A stretch of 11,711 nt of DNA from Dehalococcoidia bacterium UBA5627. Lineage in GTDB: Bacteria; Chloroflexota; Dehalococcoidia; Dehalococcoidales; UBA5627. The DNA lies in the NCBI GenBank assembly GCA_002421585.1, contig DIKD01000105.1:27178-38888 (forward strand). The letters run 5' to 3'. Both the position numbers and the translations under genes were made by a program. Under the pieces are notes generated by a model. The model was not told the DNA's origin. It saw only the letters and a list, made by a program, of their open reading frames with translations, and made no database searches. Shown here piece by piece: positions 1 through 6,862 of this stretch; the stretch's first letter is position 1; each line of letters begins with the position of its first letter.

Positions 1-792
1 ATCAATCAATCCGCCCGATTCATCACGTGCGCGTGTCGCCTTCTCCCAGCTGGCGGGGTTACCGATACGAATAGCTGTTGCCACAGTTTCCGGTTTTTCT
101 ATCGGATAACCGTGGACAATAGGAGCAGCTCCTTCCGCTTGAAACCCCATCATCTGCGGTTTTTTGGTCGATTTTTTTAAGTCGAAATATTCCACAAAAC
201 CCTTCCAGTAAGCGGTTATATTACCGGCGTTACCGACAGGTATAAAGAGATAATCCGGAGCATCGCCCAGTTCATCGATGATTTCAAAAGCAGATGTCTT
301 CTGTCCTTCGATACGGTTGGGATTGAGCGAATTCACCAGAGCAATGGGGTGCTTTTCGGTTATGGTGCGCACGATTTTAAGCGCCTGGTCAAAATTGCCG
401 TCGATTGCTACGATTTGTGCGCCGTGCACAATAGCCTGTGCCAGTTTTCCCTTAGCAATTTTCCCTTCCGGTATGATTATGACGCACTTCAATCCCATCG
501 CCGCCGCATAAGCCGCCGCTGACGCACTGGTGTTACCGGTGGATGCACAGATGACTGCTTTACTGCCATCCTCAATGGCTTTTGCCATAGCTACCACCAT
601 ACCTCTATCCTTAAAAGAACCGGTAGGATTACATCCCTCCAGCTTAAAGTATAATTCGTCGCAACATATATCTTTACAAAGGTTTTTAGACCTCACCAGT
701 GGAGTTTCACCTTCACCGATTGTAAACATCGGTGTTTTAGAGTTTATCGGCAGATAATCCTTGTATCGAAAAAGTACACCTGATTTTGCCAT
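1..792 (-). CDS. thrC: Threonine synthase, C-terminal part missing (window edge)
   Basis: PLP-dependent enzyme that converts O-phosphohomoserine to threonine and phosphate, the last step of threonine synthesis in the cytosol. The first 264 residues are visible; the rest runs off the left edge. The ATG is at 792. The PLP Schiff-base lysine is K61 in NPTGSFKDRG (residues 55-64). An STGNTSAS segment (84-91) follows, and a glycine/asparagine phosphate-binding loop GNAGN lies at 187-191. These are hallmarks of the threonine synthase/fold-type II PLP family. The start sits 1 nt after the hom stop (TAA-A-ATG), and a GAGG ribosome site lies inside the last hom codons, so translation is probably coupled to hom. 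Threonine dehydratase or cysteine synthase are less likely, given the hom neighbour and the PTGSFKDRG form of the lysine motif. Nothing looks broken in the visible part. Confidence 0.95.
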   Translation of the reverse strand, partial: MAKSGVLFRYKDYLPINSKTPMFTIGEGETPLVRSKNLCKDICCDELYFKLEGCNPTGSFKDRGMVVAMAKAIEDGSKAVICASTGNTSASAAAYAAAMGLKCVIIIPEGKIAKGKLAQAIVHGAQIVAIDGNFDQALKIVRTITEKHPIALVNSLNPNRIEGQKTSAFEIIDELGDAPDYLFIPVGNAGNITAYWKGFVEYFDLKKSTKKPQMMGFQAEGAAPIVHGYPIEKPETVATAIRIGNPASWEKATRARDESGGLID

Positions 793-793
793 T

Positions 794-2095
794 TTATTCC
801 TCAACACGTATAAAATTATTTATTTCCTTAACAACTGCTAAATTGTTTAATTCATTGAGCGCAGCGCGCATAGCTTCTTCCACAGCCGGATGCGTCATAA
901 TTACTATTTCAGCGGATTTTTCCTCGATATTATCTTCCTTCTGCAGAGCGGTTGATATGCTTATTCCGCAATCACCGAAAACCCCTGCTATACCTGCCAA
1001 AGCTCCCGGCTTATCGTTTATCGTCATCCTGATATAGTATCTGTTTATGATTTCAGGCATAGGTTTTACTCTTTTACCGGGCTTAATCTTCCAGTAATTG
1101 TAGGAAGTATCCCCGCAAGCAATTTTTTTGGCTGCCTGAATAACATTAGCCACAACAGCGCTTGATGTCGGCTTGGCGCCGGCTCCTTCACCCCAAAAAG
1201 TTACTTTACCCACCAAATCACCCTCAACCAGAACAGCATTATAGACACCATCCACCTTTGCCAGGAAACTGTCACCGGGAACAAATGCCGGATAAACATG
1301 AACTTCTACGAAACCATTACTGTGCCTGGCAATCGCCAACAACTTAATGGCATAACCCAATTCGCTGGCATACCTGAAGTCACGGCTTTCAAGTTTAGAA
1401 ATGCCTTCACAGAATATATCGTCGGGGATAATTTTAATTTCCATGGTCAAGGAAGCCATAATCGCCAGTTTATAAGCAGCATCAATTCCTTCGATGTCTT
1501 TTGTCGGGTTAGCTTCCGCATAGCCCAAGTTCTGTGCTTCGGACAGGGCTTCCGGATAATCGATATCTTCAGAAGACATACGGGTAATTATATAATTTGT
1601 CGTACCGTTTATAATGGCATATATTCCATCTATGTTATTGGCAACCAGGTCTTTTTGCAGCGGAGCTATAAGAGGAATTCCTCCCCCTACCGCTGCCTCG
1701 TAACTTATACTGACATTATGAAGTTTTGCCAGCTCCATCAGTTCAGAACCATGCTTGGCGATTAGTTCTTTATTGGCGGTAACAATATGTTTGCCCGATT
1801 TAATAGCTCGTTCATGATACGAAAGCGCCGGGTTCACACCACCTATTAACTCGATTACAATATCCATATCCGGAGTATTGAAGAAATCATCCTCATCGGT
1901 GGTGAATAATTCCGAATCCACAGCTTTCGCCTTAGGAGTTCCCAAATCAGGCTCAATTACCTTAATTTTACGCAAAACAACCGCGCAACCGGCCTGTTCT
2001 GATATATGTTCTTGCCTGTCAAGTAAAACACGCGCAACCTGACTTCCGATTACCCCGAAACCCATCAACCCGACACCGATACTTTTCTTTTCCAT
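794..2095 (-). CDS. hom: Homoserine dehydrogenase with C-terminal ACT domain
   Basis: NAD(P)H-dependent reduction of aspartate semialdehyde to homoserine, the branch point to threonine and methionine. The protein has 433 residues, the usual length of the monofunctional enzyme with an ACT domain. The N-terminal Rossmann fold carries G-x-G-x-x-G at 12-17. VTANK ends in K109, and GGGIP (137-141) and NGTTNYI (163-169) follow. In the catalytic domain E194, D205 and K209 keep the E-(11)-D-(4)-K spacing known for the active site of this family. The ACT domain spans about 352-431 (DKPGALAGIAGVFGDCGISI) and in relatives mediates threonine feedback inhibition. There is no aspartokinase fusion. It starts at ATG 2095, 36 nt after the foldase gene, and lies immediately before thrC, so the three are probably one transcript. 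I saw no leader peptide or riboswitch-like element before it. Confidence 0.97.
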   Translation of the reverse strand: MEKKSIGVGLMGFGVIGSQVARVLLDRQEHISEQAGCAVVLRKIKVIEPDLGTPKAKAVDSELFTTDEDDFFNTPDMDIVIELIGGVNPALSYHERAIKSGKHIVTANKELIAKHGSELMELAKLHNVSISYEAAVGGGIPLIAPLQKDLVANNIDGIYAIINGTTNYIITRMSSEDIDYPEALSEAQNLGYAEANPTKDIEGIDAAYKLAIMASLTMEIKIIPDDIFCEGISKLESRDFRYASELGYAIKLLAIARHSNGFVEVHVYPAFVPGDSFLAKVDGVYNAVLVEGDLVGKVTFWGEGAGAKPTSSAVVANVIQAAKKIACGDTSYNYWKIKPGKRVKPMPEIINRYYIRMTINDKPGALAGIAGVFGDCGISISTALQKEDNIEEKSAEIVIMTHPAVEEAMRAALNELNNLAVVKEINNFIRVEE

Positions 2096-2131
2096 TATGA
2101 CTAACCCTTATCTTTTAATAATTTTTGATGA

Positions 2132-3394
2132 TTATGAACCCGAGACCTTAGCGGCTGCCATTTTTTTCATATCTTCTATATTTTCAGCTAACACTACGTC
2201 ATCATCACCAAAATCTGCTATCCATGCATCAAGAGCATCCCCGATTAATAATTCCATATTTTCCTCCGATATTTCACGCGTAGCTCTATCGGTTACCTTA
2301 TATAGCCAGTAACCGCCTTTGGTACTTTGTTCGCTATCTTGAATAGCATCACTTACCGTATTTAACTCAACATCGGGATTAAACACAAACTCTTCGAAAG
2401 CATCGGAATATGTCCCCTGTTCGACTTCTAAAACAGAGCCGTCTTCTTCATCCCATATCGCAGAGTACTGCTCGGCTAATTCATCGAAATCTGCGCCGCC
2501 ATTTAGCAAAGATAATACTTTTTCAGCCTGTTCCTGACTTCCGGTTAAAATTGCATTTACGGTAGCAACTTCCACTTCTTCACCTGCGCCGTTATACAAC
2601 TTCGTTGACCGTTCCGTAACCTTCAGTATCCAATATCCTACAGCTTTTGTTTTATCAACATCTTCAATATATTCAAAAGTATTGAGATCTGCATTTGAAA
2701 TAAGTTCATCCGATAAAACGGTGTTATTCAGAATATTGTCAATAACGCCTTGCGGTAACCAGCCGAGGTCTCCATCAGCCTCCTTGGTAACATTATCCAA
2801 CGAAAGCTCTGCCGCAATATCTTTAAACGATTCACCGTTATCAATCCGGTTTTTTATCTCTTCAACCTGTGCTTCGCTTTCCAAAAACATCGCCAGCACG
2901 TAACTGTGCTCGGCAGACGAATCTATTTGTGAGCCAAAATGTTCTTCCAATAAGGGAATAAGAAGACTGGCTCTTACCATATCTCTGGCAGCCGGTGTAT
3001 TATTGTAATCATTTTCTTTTATTATGGAGGTGATTTCTTTTTCCGAAACAGTTATTCCCAATTCCTCCGCACCCTGTTTTATCATTTCATAATATTCTAT
3101 GTACTGCAGGGCATAGTCGGTAAAATATTCCGCATATTGATAGTACTCACCCGATACATATCTGAGCATTTCAATAAAGTATTCCATATCGAACTCTGTA
3201 CCTTTTACCTCGATAACAGTTTCATGCATCGGTTTATATTCATCTTCATACCACTGATGTACCCCAACCCCTACCAGGCCTACTACTATGGCAATTACCG
3301 AATAAACGGCAAATTTAATTATATCGTTAAAATTTTTTCTTCTTTTTTCACGGGATACGGGGGATATTTTTCTTTTTGTCGGTGTTTTATTCAA
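2132..3394 (-). CDS. Membrane-anchored double parvulin-type peptidyl-prolyl isomerase (SurA/PrsA-like)
   Basis: Likely an extracytoplasmic folding chaperone that isomerises X-Pro bonds in exported proteins. It has 420 residues. A basic N-terminus (about 1-25) is followed by one hydrophobic segment at about 26-45 that reads as an uncleaved signal anchor; there is no lipobox cysteine. Residues 58-160 resemble the helical SurA N-terminal chaperone region. A first parvulin domain at about 164-260 has the family signature DGDLGWLP (208-214 core). A second, diverged copy lies at about 277-369; the copies end alike, YWILKVTERST (254-264) and YWLYKVTDRAT (362-372). The second copy lacks the GGDLGW motif and may only bind substrate. 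The C-terminal half is strongly acidic. The start is TTG at 3394, with GGGAGAG nine bases upstream and an in-frame TAG just before it. It is probably first in an operon with hom and thrC, with no obvious functional link to them. Confidence 0.85.
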   Translation of the reverse strand: MNKTPTKRKISPVSREKRRKNFNDIIKFAVYSVIAIVVGLVGVGVHQWYEDEYKPMHETVIEVKGTEFDMEYFIEMLRYVSGEYYQYAEYFTDYALQYIEYYEMIKQGAEELGITVSEKEITSIIKENDYNNTPAARDMVRASLLIPLLEEHFGSQIDSSAEHSYVLAMFLESEAQVEEIKNRIDNGESFKDIAAELSLDNVTKEADGDLGWLPQGVIDNILNNTVLSDELISNADLNTFEYIEDVDKTKAVGYWILKVTERSTKLYNGAGEEVEVATVNAILTGSQEQAEKVLSLLNGGADFDELAEQYSAIWDEEDGSVLEVEQGTYSDAFEEFVFNPDVELNTVSDAIQDSEQSTKGGYWLYKVTDRATREISEENMELLIGDALDAWIADFGDDDVVLAENIEDMKKMAAAKVSGS

Positions 3395-3403
3395 TGCTAT
3401 TAA

Positions 3404-3410
3404 CTCTCCC
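3404..3410 (-). promoter_or_regulatory. Ribosome binding site deciding the TTG start of the foldase gene
   Basis: The minus strand reads GGGAGAG, then nine bases, then TTG at 3394. An in-frame TAG lies at 3410-3412, and the only codons between it and the TTG are GGA, GAG, TTA, ATA and GCA, none a usual start. The next in-frame Met is at residue 70, past the membrane anchor, so TTG is the best-supported start. Confidence 0.65.
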
Positions 3411-3435
3411 TATTATTTTTCAAAGATACGAACGG

Positions 3436-3463
3436 ATTATCTATATCATAAAAACCGCAACAA
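3436..3463 (-). promoter_or_regulatory. Second, weaker promoter candidate for the foldase operon
   Basis: TTGTTG (3458-3463), a 16-nt spacer and GATAAT (3436-3441) on the minus strand would give a leader of about 35 nt. It may be a secondary promoter or a chance match in AT-rich sequence. Confidence 0.3.
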
Positions 3464-3492
3464 ACGCTTTTATTAATAACAATATTGCTGTA

Positions 3493-3522
3493 ATTATAAG
3501 CCTTAAAGCCGATACAGTGCAA
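3493..3522 (-). promoter_or_regulatory. Sigma-70-type promoter for the foldase-hom-thrC operon
   Basis: On the minus strand, TTGCAC (3517-3522) is followed by an 18-nt spacer and a perfect TATAAT (3493-3498). Transcription would begin near 3486 and leave a leader of about 92 nt before the TTG start. This is the best minus-strand match in the intergenic region. Confidence 0.5.
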
Positions 3523-3531
3523 TTTAAATTC

Positions 3532-3560
3532 TTTTAAAACAGCGCTCAATATTATATACT
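3532..3560 (+). promoter_or_regulatory. Weak promoter candidate for the nucleotidyltransferase gene
   Basis: TATACT (3555-3560) is a good -10, but the matching -35 (TTTTAA, 3532-3537, 17-nt spacer) agrees with consensus at only three bases. A start near 3567 would give a leader of about 48 nt. With such a poor -35 the site may need an activator or may not be the true promoter. Confidence 0.25.
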
Positions 3561-3579
3561 ATTGTTATTCGGTCACAGT

Positions 3580-3592
3580 ATACAACTTGTAT
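3580..3592. repeat. Short inverted repeat ATACAA-C-TTGTAT upstream of the nucleotidyltransferase
   Basis: The arms are 6 bp and perfect around one central base. It lies just before the AAAGGGGG ribosome site and downstream of the proposed start of transcription, where a repressor could act. A second, looser inverted repeat, TATACT (3555-3560) with AGTATA (3577-3582), sits beside it. In AT-rich DNA, arms this short can arise by chance. Confidence 0.3.
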
Positions 3593-3614
3593 TTTTCAAA
3601 GGGGGCGATAGATA

Positions 3615-4721
3615 ATGAAGGCAGTAATTTTAAGCGGCGGTTTCGGTACCAGGCTAAGACCTCTTACTATAAACACCCCAAAATCAATGGTTCCGGTTTT
3701 GAATATCCCTTTCCTTGAATACTTCATTAAACGTTTAAAATCGCATAAAGTTAGTGATATAACTCTTGCCGTAAGTTATTTGGCCGAACCTATTAAGGAT
3801 TACTTTGAAGACGGTAGCCGTTTTGACGTCAATCTGTCCTACACTGTCGAAGATATACCATTGGGGACTGCCGGGGCTGTCAAGAACGCCGGAAGTTTTA
3901 TAGATGAGCCTACGCTCGTTTTCAACGGCGATATCTTCACCGACCTTGACTTAACGGCAATGATGGATGAACACAAGAAAAACAATGCCATGCTTACAAT
4001 TGCCTTAACACCGGTCGACGACCCGACCAGTTATGGCCTGGTAGAAACCGATAACCAAAACAGGATTTTACGTTTTCTGGAAAAGCCCAATCCCGATGAA
4101 ATCACTACCAATATGATAAATGCCGGCACATATATTATCGAACCCGAAGTTATCGCACTTATTCCTTCGCAAACCAATTGCAGTTTTGAAAGAGACATCT
4201 TCCCTTTGCTTCTGCGAGAAAAGAAAGATGTCTTTGCCTACTCTGCGGATTGTTACTGGATGGACATCGGCAAACCGGAAAACTACTTCCAATTGCACTA
4301 TGACCTGCTTAACGGTAAAAGCAACCAGTACAGTTTTAATAACAACCGCAAAAAAACAGTAATCGGTTCAAATTGTAGTATACATCCTTCGGCACAGATT
4401 ACGGGTCCGGCTGTAATCGGTGATAACTGTACTATAGGAGAATACGTTCAAATTAAGGGCAAGGTTGTTATCGGTTCCAACTGCCGGATTTCAAACTCTT
4501 CAATCGTGGATGACTGTATCTTATGGAATTCCATTCATATTGAACCGTTTTCGCAAATAAAGCATACGATTATAGCCAATAACAGCCATATAGGTTCTGG
4601 CAGTGTTATAGAAGGGGCTGTACTTGGCAACAATACAATTATCGGCTACGGCCAACGTATTAAAACCGGAAGACTTATTTCCCCGAATACTATAGTCAGT
4701 TATAATAATTCAATGCTGTAA
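3615..4721 (+). CDS. Sugar-1-phosphate nucleotidyltransferase with left-handed beta-helix tail (mannose-1-phosphate guanylyltransferase-like)
   Basis: Cytosolic enzyme that transfers a nucleotidyl group to a sugar 1-phosphate to make an NDP-sugar for glycans or compatible solutes. It has 368 residues. The N-terminal catalytic domain (about 1-235) shows the nucleotide loop GGFGTRLRPLT (8-18) with TPK (21-23), then LGTAGAVKNA (83-92), the metal-site segment NGDIFTD (104-110), EKP (156-158), NAGTYII (169-175), FERDIFP (191-197) and WMDIGKPENY (215-224). From about 248 to 350 a hexapeptide-repeat left-handed beta-helix is visible, with repeated [IV]G-x-N/S-C-x-I units. This layout fits GDP-mannose pyrophosphorylase-type enzymes best. 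Glucose-1-phosphate thymidylyl-, uridylyl- or adenylyltransferase cannot be excluded, and no neighbour fixes the substrate. The ATG start has a strong AAAGGGGG site 9 nt upstream. The gene is divergent from the foldase operon. Confidence 0.85.
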   Translation: MKAVILSGGFGTRLRPLTINTPKSMVPVLNIPFLEYFIKRLKSHKVSDITLAVSYLAEPIKDYFEDGSRFDVNLSYTVEDIPLGTAGAVKNAGSFIDEPTLVFNGDIFTDLDLTAMMDEHKKNNAMLTIALTPVDDPTSYGLVETDNQNRILRFLEKPNPDEITTNMINAGTYIIEPEVIALIPSQTNCSFERDIFPLLLREKKDVFAYSADCYWMDIGKPENYFQLHYDLLNGKSNQYSFNNNRKKTVIGSNCSIHPSAQITGPAVIGDNCTIGEYVQIKGKVVIGSNCRISNSSIVDDCILWNSIHIEPFSQIKHTIIANNSHIGSGSVIEGAVLGNNTIIGYGQRIKTGRLISPNTIVSYNNSML

Positions 4722-4748
4722 ATGGTTTAATATATACTCCGTTAAATC

Positions 4749-4783
4749 AACGCAATGCTGTAATCGGGCATTGCGTTTGCTTA
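4749..4783 (+). terminator. Hairpin after the nucleotidyltransferase; possible weak terminator
   Basis: A perfect 10-bp stem, AACGCAATGC (4749-4758) with GCATTGCGTT (4768-4777), has a 9-nt loop. Only TTTGCTTA follows, so the U tract is poor. It lies 27 nt after the stop codon and just before the prfA promoter. It could be a leaky terminator, a 3' stabiliser or a protein-binding site. Confidence 0.4.
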
Positions 4784-4792
4784 TGCTATAAT
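4784..4792 (+). promoter_or_regulatory. Extended -10 promoter for prfA-prmC
   Basis: TGC followed by TATAAT is a perfect extended -10 element. No good -35 is seen 16-18 nt upstream, where the descending arm of the hairpin lies. Transcription would start near 4799, about 28 nt before the prfA ATG. Extended -10 promoters often do not need a -35. Confidence 0.5.
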
Positions 4793-4826
4793 AATCAAGA
4801 ATAAATTAGAGGGATATAATCAATAA

Positions 4827-5897
4827 ATGTTAGAACGTCTTGCCAAAATCGAACAACAGTATATCGAGCTTGAGGCTGAAATGACAACCGAAGAGGCTAT
4901 TACCAATCCCAAAAAAATGCAGGAACTGGCACAGGAAAGAGCCCGGTTGGAGGAACTGGTAACGCTTTACCGTCGATATCAACAATCCGTTAAAACGCTC
5001 CAAGAAACAAAGGCTATGCTTAATGACAACCTCGATGAAGAAATGTTGTCTATGGTAAAACAGGAAATAGATAGCCTCGAATCCGATATTGAACAACAAC
5101 ATCAGGATTTAAAATTATTTCTTCTCCCCAAAGACCCCAATGATAATAAAGATATTATTATGGAAATAAGGTCAGGAACGGGGGGTGAAGAAGCGGGACT
5201 GTTTGCGGCTGACCTTTTCCGAATGTACACCCGATATGCACAAATCAAAGGATGGGCTACAGATATTATCAATATTAACGAAATAGGAACCGGCGGTATT
5301 CGTGAAGTAATATTTGAGATAAGGGGCAGGGGTGCATACAGCCGTTTAAAATATGAAAGAGGCGTGCACCGCGTACAAAGGGTACCCACCACCGAAGCAT
5401 CAGGCCGCATTCATACCTCCACCGCTACCATAGCCGTACTGCCTGTCGCCGATGAGGTTGAAATAGATATAAATCAGAATGACCTCAGGATCGACATCTT
5501 TCACAGCGGCGGCGCCGGTGGGCAAAACGTAAACAAAGTAGCCACCGCCGTACGCATTACCCACATTCCGACCGGCATCGTAGTAATATGTCAGGACGAA
5601 CGTTCTCAGCTAAAGAATAAGACTAAAGCAATGTCCGTTTTAAGAGCAAAACTTTTGGATATGGAGCAAAGTAAGCAGGAAGGTGATATCGTCGAAGAAA
5701 GACGTTCCCAGGTCGGTACCGCAGAACGCGTGGAAAAAATCCGCACCTATAACTTCCCCCAGGATAGGATTACCGACCATCGAGGAGGCATCACCTTACG
5801 CAACCTTCCCAGTTTTATGGAAGGCAACCTAGACGATTTACTGGACTCACTTGCCGCTGATGAACAGGCAAAATTATTAGAAAAGCACATGGAATGA
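4827..5897 (+). CDS. prfA: Peptide chain release factor 1
   Basis: Class I release factor that reads UAA and UAG in the ribosomal A site and triggers peptidyl-tRNA hydrolysis. Its 356 residues are the normal RF1 length. The N-terminal coiled region (about 1-100) is highly charged. The stop-codon reading motif P-x-T is PTT at 187-189, inside RVQRVPTTEASGRIHTS. The Ser-Pro-Phe motif of RF2 is absent, and no programmed frameshift interrupts the frame as in many RF2 genes, so RF1 is the call. The hydrolysis motif GGQ is at 231-233, within HSGGAGGQNVNKV. The ATG at 4827 has GAGGG upstream. The stop overlaps the start of prmC in ATGA, the usual arrangement that pairs the factor with its methyltransferase. 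Confidence 0.98.
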   Translation: MLERLAKIEQQYIELEAEMTTEEAITNPKKMQELAQERARLEELVTLYRRYQQSVKTLQETKAMLNDNLDEEMLSMVKQEIDSLESDIEQQHQDLKLFLLPKDPNDNKDIIMEIRSGTGGEEAGLFAADLFRMYTRYAQIKGWATDIININEIGTGGIREVIFEIRGRGAYSRLKYERGVHRVQRVPTTEASGRIHTSTATIAVLPVADEVEIDINQNDLRIDIFHSGGAGGQNVNKVATAVRITHIPTGIVVICQDERSQLKNKTKAMSVLRAKLLDMEQSKQEGDIVEERRSQVGTAERVEKIRTYNFPQDRITDHRGGITLRNLPSFMEGNLDDLLDSLAADEQAKLLEKHME

Positions 5898-6724
5898 TGC
5901 TAAAGGACTATCTGAACCAAGCCTGCCGTATCTTCACCGAAAACAATATCGATGACGCCTCGTTGGAAAGCGAAGTGCTTGTAAGGCATGTATTAAGCTA
6001 CGAACGGGTCCAGCTTTATCAAAACATGGGGCAGGAATTTCCGACTGATAAGTTAAACGCACTCGAATCGGTTATTAATCGCAGGCTTAAAGGTGAACCC
6101 TCTGCCTATATAACAAACCATAAAGAGTTTTACGGGCTCGATTTTTATGTAAACAGTGCTGTTTTGATACCCCGCCCCGAGACCGAGCATCTGATTGAGA
6201 AAACTCTGTCTGTGGCACGCCGATATGAACACCCGGTTATAGCTGATATCGGAACAGGAAGCGGAGCCATCGCTATTAGTTTGGCAACCAGCCTGCCATC
6301 CGCTAAGCTTTTTGCTGTGGATATTTCTTTCGACACTTTAAAAGTAGCCGACATAAACTGTTACCGCCACAAAGTGCATCAAAGAATATCCCTGCTATGC
6401 GGGAATCTTCTTGAACCTTTACAGGAAAAAGCGGATATTATTGCCGCCAATCTGCCATATGTTAGAAAAGGAGATATGCCTGCTAATTCGTTCGAGCCGA
6501 AACTGGCACTCGACGGAGGAGAAGACGGACTGGATGTAATAAGACTTCTGTTTCAACAGGTCGAAGATAAAATGAATGCGGGCGGTCATCTGTTGCTTGA
6601 AATAGGACTGGGGCAGAAGGATTCCGTTGTTGCCCTCCTTAAAGAAATCGAATCCGTTAAAGACGTAGAGGTCATCCCCGATTTAGGCGGTATAGACCGA
6701 ATAGTCTGTGCTTCTTTCAGATAG
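5894..6724 (+). CDS. prmC: Release factor glutamine methyltransferase (PrmC/HemK) with NLPY motif
   Basis: SAM-dependent enzyme that N5-methylates the glutamine of the GGQ motif in RF1 and RF2, raising termination efficiency. It has 276 residues, the family length. An N-terminal helical substrate-binding domain spans about 1-85. LIPRPETEHL (91-100) and the SAM-binding motif ADIGTGSGAIAISLA (117-131) follow, with an acidic end to the next strand at AVDIS (141-145). The active-site motif, usually NPPY, reads NLPY (186-189). EPKLALDGGEDGLD (201-214) is also conserved. The start overlaps the prfA stop by 4 nt (ATGA). A second ATG directly follows at 5897, so the true start may be either Met. It was once named HemK and thought to act in haem synthesis. 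The NLPY change keeps the Asn and Tyr, so activity is likely retained. Confidence 0.95.
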   Translation: MMLKDYLNQACRIFTENNIDDASLESEVLVRHVLSYERVQLYQNMGQEFPTDKLNALESVINRRLKGEPSAYITNHKEFYGLDFYVNSAVLIPRPETEHLIEKTLSVARRYEHPVIADIGTGSGAIAISLATSLPSAKLFAVDISFDTLKVADINCYRHKVHQRISLLCGNLLEPLQEKADIIAANLPYVRKGDMPANSFEPKLALDGGEDGLDVIRLLFQQVEDKMNAGGHLLLEIGLGQKDSVVALLKEIESVKDVEVIPDLGGIDRIVCASFR

Positions 6725-6800
6725 TTTGTTGTATTTCTGCCCTGATTATAAAATACCAAGGAAATGTTAAAAACTGTATCCCCACGTGTTTTTATAAAAT

Positions 6801-6840
6801 AGGACCGGCAGAATGATTTCTCGCTCCGCCGGTCTTTATC
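6801..6840. terminator. Bidirectional terminator-like hairpin between convergent prmC and fusA2
   Basis: GACCGGC (6803-6809) pairs with GCCGGTC (6828-6834), extended by G-U and A-T pairs at the base. AGAA/TTCT at 6810-6821 can form a small inner stem. The plus strand continues TTTATC; the minus strand continues into CTATTTTATAAAA. The genes end at 6724 (plus) and 6863 (minus), so the hairpin is placed to stop transcription from both sides, better for the minus strand by distance. The rest of the gap (6725-6800) shows nothing I can name. Confidence 0.6.
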
Positions 6841-6862
6841 GATTATTAGCCAGCAGGACTTA

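Noticed and set aside
1298..1765. A 155-codon open frame on the plus strand inside hom
   Set aside because: It lies wholly opposite the strongly supported hom gene, has no ribosome site and shows no recognisable domain; it is a shadow.
3395..3486. Riboswitch, T-box or threonine attenuator in the foldase-hom-thrC leader
   Set aside because: The leader is short and AT-rich, with no strong stem, no terminator and no Thr-rich leader peptide.
5102..5410. A 102-codon minus-strand frame inside prfA
   Set aside because: Antisense to a conserved release factor with all motifs intact; its composition is that of reverse-translated prfA.
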